Part shown: positions 5,221 through 10,016 of the stretch, piece after piece | Position numbering within the stretch: position 1 is the first letter of the stretch | How the letters are laid out: each line of letters starts with the position of its first letter | Assembly: GCA_963930185.1 (NCBI GenBank) | Contig: CAWVLT010000037.1 | Coordinates: forward strand, 1 to 10,016 | Length of the DNA: 10,016 bases | Reading direction: 5' to 3' | DNA from: JAGZEG01 sp963930185 | GTDB lineage: Bacteria > Actinomycetota > Coriobacteriia > Coriobacteriales > UMGS124 | Notes under the pieces: model-generated | What the model was told of the DNA's origin: nothing | Seen by the model: only the letters and a program-made list of their open reading frames with translations | Databases searched by the model: none | Translations under genes and position numbers: made by a program

Positions 5221-7011
5221 ATGAAACAAACCGATGTCAGCCATGCCTGCACGCGACGCACGTTTGCCCTGGCAGGGTTCGCCCTTGCCGCGTCTGCCGC
5301 TGTGTCTGCGCCCGTGCGAGCGGCCCATGCCGTGGGCCTGTTGCCCGGAGCCGTGCCCCTGTCCGATACGAACGACGCTGCCTCGACTCAGGCCGGTCCC
5401 TTTGACGACCTTCCCACAGATCCACTTGAGCGTCTCTCGGCTCTGTGCACGTTGTTCCAAGCTCAGGTTGAGGACTTCGCTTCTGCGTATGCGTCTTCGG
5501 TTGAGAACGGCGACGACGCCTATGCCCAGCCGATGCTCGACTTTGTGGACCTGTGCAACGCGGGCTACGAGGAGCTCCAGGCCATCTACGACGCCCTTTC
5601 CGCCCAAGGGGCTAGCCCGGAAGCCGGCCTCGGCATGGATGTGTGCGTGATTGTGGCGCGCACCCTCGCGTTTTACTCCGGCTACTACCATTCGAGCGAT
5701 CCCCTCATGGAGATGCAGGTCCAGGCGGCGCAGGGTGCCTACGCCGACAACCTCGAGCTTCTCGATGCGATGTATGGCGCGCTCGGCCAGGTGCGCGACA
5801 ACTACGGGATGCTCGACCTTCCTGCCTACATGAGCGACCTGTGGCCTCATTACATCAAGCAAATCGCGGCCTACCAGGAAAAACTCTACGCCGACTATAT
5901 CTCGCTTGTGAGCAACGACGTCCTCATGGCCTACTCGGCCTCGTGGCTTTTGATGCGCCAGCCCTACATCATGCTGCATTACGAACAGCTCATGTATGCC
6001 CTCATGCGCGCCCAGTTCCAAAACGCCGCCGACACGCTTGCCGCGGGTTCTGGCGCGGATACCCGCGTCATGGTGGAGCATGCGCTGAACGACGAGATCT
6101 ACCCCAACCTCTACCCGTCGTCCGACTCGGTGGCCAACGTGGCGATTTTCACCGAAGGTGGCGAGTGTGACGTGCTCATTGAAGTGCAGGTGGACGGGTT
6201 CTCCCAGCTTTACCGTCAAAAGATAACCGCCACGCCCGAAATCACGTACTTCATGATCAAGCCGCCGGTGGCAAGCGATGCGGGCAACTTGACGAGCGAG
6301 CGCGACACCCAGCTCACGCTCACGGTGACCGACCTGGGTTCCAACGGGCTTATCGCCCAGGAAACGCAGACGGTCACGTTGCACAGCTTGTACGACTTTA
6401 CGCTTGAGAGCAACGAGTTCGGTATCGTCGAGCCGTATAACGTGCTTGCCTGGATGCGCCCCGACGCGCAAGAGGTGCTGGACATCCGCCGCGCCGCCAT
6501 CGACTGGCTTGAGGCAAACATGGGTGCCGATTACAACACGCTGCCTGGCTACCAGCTGGGATATCCCGGGGAGGACGAGGCGAAGACGGTCCTCATTCAG
6601 GCCGTTGCCATTCAGGGCGCGATCTCCGACATGGGCGTGCGCTACAACATGGGGCCGTACTCGTTTGGCGCGATGCAGCGCGTGCTCACCCCCGACGCCG
6701 TGGTGCGCTCCAAGTCGGGCATCTGCATCGAGACCGCGCTGCTTGTGGCGTCGTGTCTGCAATCGGCTGACATGCACGCCATGGTGCTCATCCTTCCCGG
6801 CCACGCCCAGGTTGCCTTGGAGACTTGGGAGGGGAGCGGCCAATACATCCTGCTTGAGACCACAACCCTGCCCTTCACGGGATCCGACGTCTCCTCCTAC
6901 ATCTCGACTCCGACTAACGACGAGTGGATTTCCTACCTGAGCGACGATGGCACCTACGTCATCGACTGCAACCTCGCCTCCACCCTGGGCATCCGAGGCC
7001 TGGCTGTGTAG
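5221..7011 (+). CDS. Tat-exported transglutaminase-like (papain-fold) protein
   Basis: The 596-residue product starts with a twin-arginine signal peptide: TRRTFALAG (residues 11-19), a hydrophobic stretch to about 30, and a likely cut near A34-A37. Residues 65-290 are mostly helical and of unknown fold. Residues 300-392 look like a beta-sandwich. The C-terminal part (about 415-596) carries a transglutaminase-like core with C502 in S-G-I-C-I-E-T-A, H528 in P-G-H-A-Q-V-A-L-E, and an acidic residue E546 in I-L-L-E-T-T. In the family, Cys-His-Asp forms the catalytic triad of peptidases, transglutaminases or related acyl-transfer enzymes, so Glu in the third position is a variation. Ribosome site AAGGGAG at 5208-5214 supports the ATG. 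Tat use implies export in a folded state. The substrate is unknown; cell-wall or surface-protein processing is plausible because of the neighbours, but this is inference. Confidence 0.83.
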   Translation: MKQTDVSHACTRRTFALAGFALAASAAVSAPVRAAHAVGLLPGAVPLSDTNDAASTQAGPFDDLPTDPLERLSALCTLFQAQVEDFASAYASSVENGDDAYAQPMLDFVDLCNAGYEELQAIYDALSAQGASPEAGLGMDVCVIVARTLAFYSGYYHSSDPLMEMQVQAAQGAYADNLELLDAMYGALGQVRDNYGMLDLPAYMSDLWPHYIKQIAAYQEKLYADYISLVSNDVLMAYSASWLLMRQPYIMLHYEQLMYALMRAQFQNAADTLAAGSGADTRVMVEHALNDEIYPNLYPSSDSVANVAIFTEGGECDVLIEVQVDGFSQLYRQKITATPEITYFMIKPPVASDAGNLTSERDTQLTLTVTDLGSNGLIAQETQTVTLHSLYDFTLESNEFGIVEPYNVLAWMRPDAQEVLDIRRAAIDWLEANMGADYNTLPGYQLGYPGEDEAKTVLIQAVAIQGAISDMGVRYNMGPYSFGAMQRVLTPDAVVRSKSGICIETALLVASCLQSADMHAMVLILPGHAQVALETWEGSGQYILLETTTLPFTGSDVSSYISTPTNDEWISYLSDDGTYVIDCNLASTLGIRGLAV

Positions 7012-7042
7012 GGGCGGGCCGAGCAAGGAACTGCTGATAAAT

Positions 7043-7092
7043 AGCGCCGCCCCCATTTCCTACGTTGTGAGGGATGGGGGCGGCGCTTGTTT
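7043..7092. terminator. Terminator between convergent genes, probably bidirectional
   Basis: AGCGCCGCCCCCAT (7043-7056) and ATGGGGGCGGCGCT (7074-7087) form a perfect 14-pair stem with a 17-base loop. TGTTT follows on the plus strand. On the minus strand the stem is followed by ATTTAT. It lies between the stop codons of the transglutaminase-like gene (+) and the lipoprotein gene (-), so it can serve both. Confidence 0.8.
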
Positions 7093-7130
7093 GCGGTGAG
7101 TCTCTGTGTGGGGGCGATGCTACGGTCGGC

Positions 7131-7700
7131 CTAGTCGCTCATTTCGGCGAGCAGCTTCCACAGGCCTCCCTTGTCGTCGAAGGCGCGGTAGGTGTCGCCG
7201 TCGCGCAGGTTGTGGGCGTTGAACTCCACCGTGAGCGTCGAGCCGTCGTCGAGCGTGAAGGCGAGTGTGTCGTCGTAGTCGCTTGAAATCATGTCTACGG
7301 TGTCGCCCACTTCGCCCTTCAGGTATGCGTCATAGATCTTCTGGGCAAGGTCGGCGCTCTTCACGGTGTGGGTCTGCAGCGTCTCGTGAGCCTCGATGTG
7401 CTCCAGGGCAGTTGCTTTGGCTGCTTGAGTGGTCTGTTCGGTTTGGTCGCCGCTGGCCTGAATGCTCTGGTCAGTCTGGACGGTCTGAGCGTTTGGGGCG
7501 TCTTGCTTACTTTGGGTGTCCTGCTCTGCCTTGGTGTCCTGTTTGGCTTGCGTGCTCGAGCTTGCCACCCCCTCGCCTCCTGCTTGCTGCGGCTGTCCTG
7601 CGTTGTCCGGCGTGCAGCCAGCAAGGCAGCCGGCGATGAGCAGGGTCGACATGCAAGTGCCAATCCCGAAGACATGCGTACGAGCGTTGTTTCGTTTCAT
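7131..7700 (-). CDS. Putative lipoprotein with Gln-rich linker and small C-terminal domain
   Basis: The 189-residue product has a short basic start (MKRNN), a hydrophobic segment and two back-to-back lipoboxes, IAGC (C25) and LAGC (C29). Either cysteine could be the lipidated residue, which would anchor the protein on the outer face of the membrane. Residues 36-93 are a Gln/Asp/Thr/Lys-rich linker with QDT-type repeats (KQDT, EQDT, KQDA). Residues 95-189 form a compact domain with a helix (SADLAQKIYDAYLKG), strands LAFTLDD and TLTVEFNA, and a closing GGLWKLLAEM helix. I recognise no family for it. The gene follows the large regulator, and its ribosome site AGGAGG overlaps the regulator stop codon, so the two are translated from one mRNA. 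This pairing suggests a sensor, accessory or output role for the lipoprotein (inference). Confidence 0.8.
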   Translation of the reverse strand: MKRNNARTHVFGIGTCMSTLLIAGCLAGCTPDNAGQPQQAGGEGVASSSTQAKQDTKAEQDTQSKQDAPNAQTVQTDQSIQASGDQTEQTTQAAKATALEHIEAHETLQTHTVKSADLAQKIYDAYLKGEVGDTVDMISSDYDDTLAFTLDDGSTLTVEFNAHNLRDGDTYRAFDDKGGLWKLLAEMSD

Positions 7701-7713
7701 CGTTGGCCTCCTA
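7701..7713 (-). promoter_or_regulatory. Ribosome site overlapping the upstream stop codon (translational coupling)
   Basis: On the minus strand the regulator stop codon TAG (7713-7711) shares its last two bases with the AGGAGG (7712-7707) of the lipoprotein gene, whose ATG begins at 7700. The strong ribosome site sits six bases before the start. Translation of the lipoprotein is therefore probably coupled to that of the regulator. Confidence 0.75.
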
Positions 7714-9495
7714 TTTCACGACGGGCATCTCGAAGCGCTCAAACGCCTCCACCATCTTCTTGTGACGCAGGACGAAGTGCACCGCGGGGGAGGTGTTCTT
7801 GGACACGAGTACCCAGGCATCTGGGCGCACGGTGATTTGAATGTTACGAAAGCCCAGGTCGGGGCCCCATGTGAGGTGCCACGTGGGGTGTGCCGCCGCG
7901 AATGCCTCGGTCTGTTCGATGTGCTTGCGGTAGGTTTCTATGCCATAGGGAACGCTGTGTGCGCAAAACGCCTCGCCCAGCGCCAGGTGGGCGGAGGCGG
8001 CGCCGAGGTTGCTCTCGTCTACGCGCGATATGGTGACGACGGTCTCGCCGTGGGCGAGCTCGCTTTCGGCGCGTGCAAGCTGTGCCGCACGCGCCATACG
8101 AACCCGCTGTGCTTCCGCCTCGTCGAGTGTTGAGGCGGCAATCGCCTCTTCGAGCAGCTCTTCACTCATGGTATAGAGGGGAGGCGCCGACATGACGTGC
8201 ACGCGCTCGCCGCTTTGCGCAGCCTCATGCATCAGGAAAGCGGCCAGCTCGCCCGCTTGCTGCACGGTATAGACGTTGGCGAGGGGCTTGGCGGTCGCAA
8301 GCAAGTCGTTTGCGCGCTGTCTGAAATGAGCGACCGTCCCCTCGTCGCGGAAAAGCTGGCAGCCCACGTGTTCGTAGGCGCCCGCAATGGCCTGGCCTTC
8401 GAGCGCCGCTGTCTGCGACGAGCGCACGTGGTGCGCGAACGGCCCCGTTGGCTGCGAGGGCAGGTAGTAAGGCCGCACCATGCCTGTCATATACAGGGGA
8501 AGCCAGGCCTCAAGTCCGAGCATCATTTCGGGCAGGCCGCGTCCCACGTTGTGTATGTTGTCGATGGGGTGTCCTGTGCGCAGCAGCACCGCGAGGGCGC
8601 CTATCCATCGAGCGGGAAACTCGGGCTTGGCCTGCATCTTGTCCTGCATGGGCATGTCGGAGAACATGATGACCGAGCTGCCGGTTGGTTCGGAGGCTGC
8701 AGCGGCAAGAAAGTCCAGCTCGGCCTGACAAAATCCTTCGATACCTGCATAAAACGTGTAGAGCGCTTCCGTCGCGGCGCTCTTTTGCGCCTTCTCGCCT
8801 GCAGCCTCTTCTTGTACGCGTGCCGCCTGCATTGCTGCCAGGTAGGTGTCGAGGTTGAAGGTGTCGAGCTTGCGCAGGAACGGCTCGATGCTCGATTGGG
8901 GCTGTGCGTCCTGCTCGGCTTGCAGCCAAGCCGACGTGAGCGAGGCGAGTGCCTCCAGGGCGCCTTCGCCTTGCATGCCTGTTTCGCAAACCGCGCCTCC
9001 GTCAGGCCCGGCCGTCTCTTTGCACAGGGCAAGCAATGCGTCCCGTGCGTTTGCGCCAAGCGCCCTCTCGGCAAAGAATCTGCCAGCTGCCTGGGCAAAT
9101 TCGTCGAAGTTCGAGACGTTGCGGGTCTGGGAACACACGCGGGAGATGTAGGAGGGGCTGTATCCCAGCGCCTCGGCAAGTTTGGCGCGCGTTACACCGA
9201 AGGCATCGAGTAGGGCTGTGAGCTTGGCGCCCGCCCCCTGCGGGGTCTGGCTGCGCGAGCCTGCAAGCAGTGCCTCGCATATCTTGTCGGCGTCGAGCAC
9301 ACGGCCCTTCTCCTGTGCCAGCTCGCACAGGGCAAGCGCAATCTTCCGTGCCGGTAGCGACCCCGCGTCGGGCGTGCGCGTGCCGGCAAGGTAGCGGCTT
9401 ACTGTGGAGGCAGACATACCGCAGGCCTGAGCCAGCTCTTTGCCCGTGCAGCCGGCCTCGTCCATGCAGCGCCTCAACACCTGCGAGAAATTCAT
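7711..9495 (-). CDS. Large transcriptional regulator with two helix-turn-helix domains and an unassigned C-terminal domain
   Basis: The product has 594 residues. A first XRE-like helix-turn-helix lies at about 3-55 (KELAQACGMSASTVSRYLAG, recognition helix near 28-36) and a second at about 91-145 (RAKLAEALGYSPSYISRV, recognition helix near 113-122). The remaining 430 or so residues contain no membrane segment and probably form an effector or dimerisation module. The best-looking conserved block is 273-345, with VIMFSDMPMQD, IHNVGRGLPEMMLGLEAWLPLYMTG and PYYL. I recall similar large HTH proteins in Clostridia and Coriobacteriia but know no function. The start at 9495 is preferred because AAAGGGGG lies just upstream; an ATG at 9564 has no such site and would add 23 unconserved-looking residues. 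The gene is divergent from paaK and leads an operon with the lipoprotein. Related palindromes occur at both promoters, which suggests self-regulation and control of paaK (inference). Confidence 0.82.
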   Translation of the reverse strand: MNFSQVLRRCMDEAGCTGKELAQACGMSASTVSRYLAGTRTPDAGSLPARKIALALCELAQEKGRVLDADKICEALLAGSRSQTPQGAGAKLTALLDAFGVTRAKLAEALGYSPSYISRVCSQTRNVSNFDEFAQAAGRFFAERALGANARDALLALCKETAGPDGGAVCETGMQGEGALEALASLTSAWLQAEQDAQPQSSIEPFLRKLDTFNLDTYLAAMQAARVQEEAAGEKAQKSAATEALYTFYAGIEGFCQAELDFLAAAASEPTGSSVIMFSDMPMQDKMQAKPEFPARWIGALAVLLRTGHPIDNIHNVGRGLPEMMLGLEAWLPLYMTGMVRPYYLPSQPTGPFAHHVRSSQTAALEGQAIAGAYEHVGCQLFRDEGTVAHFRQRANDLLATAKPLANVYTVQQAGELAAFLMHEAAQSGERVHVMSAPPLYTMSEELLEEAIAASTLDEAEAQRVRMARAAQLARAESELAHGETVVTISRVDESNLGAASAHLALGEAFCAHSVPYGIETYRKHIEQTEAFAAAHPTWHLTWGPDLGFRNIQITVRPDAWVLVSKNTSPAVHFVLRHKKMVEAFERFEMPVVK

Positions 9496-9511
9496 GGCAT
9501 CCCCCTTTGAG

Positions 9512-9532
9512 CCAAGATTCTTGGTGCCACCA
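9512..9532. promoter_or_regulatory. Nested palindromes downstream of the regulator promoter, candidate operator A
   Basis: CCAAG-ATT-CTTGG (9512-9524) overlaps TGGTG-C-CACCA (9522-9532); both are perfect inverted repeats. The part TTCTTGGTGCCA (9518-9529) is repeated with one change at 9599-9610. The site lies between the predicted -10 of the regulator gene and its ribosome site, a position where bound protein would repress transcription. Confidence 0.5.
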
Positions 9533-9537
9533 GTATA
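9532..9537 (-). promoter_or_regulatory. Possible -10 box of the regulator-lipoprotein operon
   Basis: The minus strand reads TATACT here, 36 bases upstream of the regulator start codon. No consensus -35 is visible at the expected distance (it would read AAGCTC), so the promoter may be weak or activator-dependent. Confidence 0.4.
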
Positions 9538-9598
9538 GAGCCCCTTGCCTTGCTGAGCTTCCATCCGTCTGCCGATGGCCGCAAGCGGCTGCGCGTGC

Positions 9599-9612
9599 TT
9601 CTTGGTACCAAG
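9599..9612. promoter_or_regulatory. Perfect 12-base palindrome, candidate operator B at the paaK promoter
   Basis: CTTGGTACCAAG (9601-9612) is a perfect palindrome. Its longer form, TTCTTGGTACCA (9599-9610), repeats 9518-9529 with a single difference. It lies 15 bases upstream of the paaK -10 box, so it overlaps the -35 region. The likely ligand is the divergent double-HTH regulator (inference). Confidence 0.5.
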
Positions 9613-9627
9613 CGCCGCCGGATACGC

Positions 9628-9633
9628 TATAGT
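9628..9633 (+). promoter_or_regulatory. Possible -10 box of paaK
   Basis: TATAGT lies 50 bases upstream of the paaK start codon. The -35 position is occupied by the CTTGGTACCAAG palindrome and is not consensus, in keeping with a regulated promoter. Confidence 0.42.
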
Positions 9634-9683
9634 GCATGCATGCGCAAGAGACGCACACCGACCATAGAAAGGGGATACCCGCC

Positions 9684-10016
9684 ATGAAGATGAAGCCGTT
9701 CCAGTTGGACGCCATCCTCAAAGAACTCGCGACCATTCAGGAGCGTAGTCCGTTCTACGCCAAGAAGTTCGCGGGCATCGACATGTCTGCCATCCGCACG
9801 CAGGAGGATTTCGAGAAACTGCCCTTCTCTGAGAAGGCCGACCTGCGCGAGGCATATCCCCTGGGAATCCAGGCGGTTCCCGACGAAGAAATCGTTCGCA
9901 TCCACTCCTCTTCGGGCACGACCGGCACCCCCGTCATCATCCCCTACACCCAGAAGGACATCGACGACTGGACCGAGATGTTCGCCCGCTGCTACGAGGC
10001 GATCGGCTGCACCAAG
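9684..10016 (+). CDS. paaK: Phenylacetate-CoA ligase (PaaK family), N-terminal part; runs off the window
   Basis: The 111 visible residues match the start of PaaK-type AMP-forming ligases, which activate phenylacetate or related aryl acids to CoA thioesters using ATP. Seen are the N-terminal helix with LATIQERSPFYAKKF, the LPFSEKADLREAYPLG segment, and the phosphate-binding motif SSSGTTGTPVIIPYT (about residues 75-89) within IVRIHSSSGTTGTP. The catalytic C-terminal domain lies beyond position 10016; full-length members have about 430 residues. AAAGGGG at 9668-9674 precedes the ATG at the right distance. In anaerobic gut bacteria such ligases often work with 2-oxoacid:ferredoxin oxidoreductases in aromatic amino-acid fermentation, and may run toward ATP and free acid; no such partner is visible here. 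The gene is divergent from the double-HTH regulator and is its most likely target. Confidence 0.93.
   Translation, partial: MKMKPFQLDAILKELATIQERSPFYAKKFAGIDMSAIRTQEDFEKLPFSEKADLREAYPLGIQAVPDEEIVRIHSSSGTTGTPVIIPYTQKDIDDWTEMFARCYEAIGCTK

Noticed and set aside
5215..7056. A 613-codon open frame on the minus strand opposite the transglutaminase-like gene
   Set aside because: The plus-strand gene has a Tat signal, catalytic motifs and a ribosome site. The antisense product is His/Val/Arg-rich and shows no family features, which is typical of high-GC shadows.
8197..9213. A 338-codon plus-strand open frame opposite the regulator gene
   Set aside because: It lies wholly inside the double-HTH gene on the other strand, whose product has recognisable domains. 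No ribosome site or family pattern supports the antisense frame.
9496..9564. A longer N-terminus for the double-HTH regulator (start at 9564)
   Set aside because: The added 23 residues would be translated from the promoter and operator region, and only the ATG at 9495 has a strong ribosome site.

Overview
The window is high-GC and looks like a chromosomal piece of a Gram-positive actinobacterium, most likely of the class Coriobacteriia (Collinsella, Olsenella or Eggerthella-like). Supporting signs are the base composition, an LPXTG-type sortase substrate built of pilin isopeptide-like domains, a stand-alone molybdenum-binding Mop protein, a membrane-linked LuxR regulator, a Tat-exported transglutaminase-like protein and a PaaK-type CoA ligase. 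The taxonomic call rests on family knowledge; no rRNA or other marker gene is present.

Layout. (1) Positions 101-1786 (+) encode a sortase-anchored surface protein with three FctA/Spy0128-like domains, followed by a strong terminator. (2) Positions 1875-2985 (-) hold a two-Mop-domain molbindin whose last codons are missing, joined out of frame to the C-terminal half of a membrane LuxR-type regulator. This junction looks like a deletion scar or an assembly error. (3) A 304-base divergent intergenic region carries nested perfect palindromes. (4) Positions 3290-5014 (+) encode a secreted protein with two related alpha/beta domains, and 5221-7011 (+) encode a Tat-exported transglutaminase-like protein. 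Each is closed by a strong hairpin terminator. (5) Positions 7131-9495 (-) form a two-gene, translationally coupled operon: a large regulator with two helix-turn-helix domains and then a lipoprotein. (6) Positions 9684-10016 (+) are the start of a phenylacetate-CoA ligase (paaK) gene, divergent from the regulator and running off the window.

How the parts may work together. The first two thirds is mainly envelope biology: one wall-anchored, one Sec-secreted and one Tat-exported protein, apparently as separate transcription units. In the last third, the regulator and paaK share a 188-base intergenic region in which both predicted promoters carry a related TTGGTRCCA palindromic element. The simplest model is that the double-HTH regulator controls itself, the lipoprotein and paaK. 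I see no CRISPR array, insertion sequence, tRNA, rRNA or phage gene. The most interesting items are the pilin-like domains that seem to have lost their isopeptide-forming residues, the mop-luxR junction, and the regulator/operator/lipoprotein/paaK unit.
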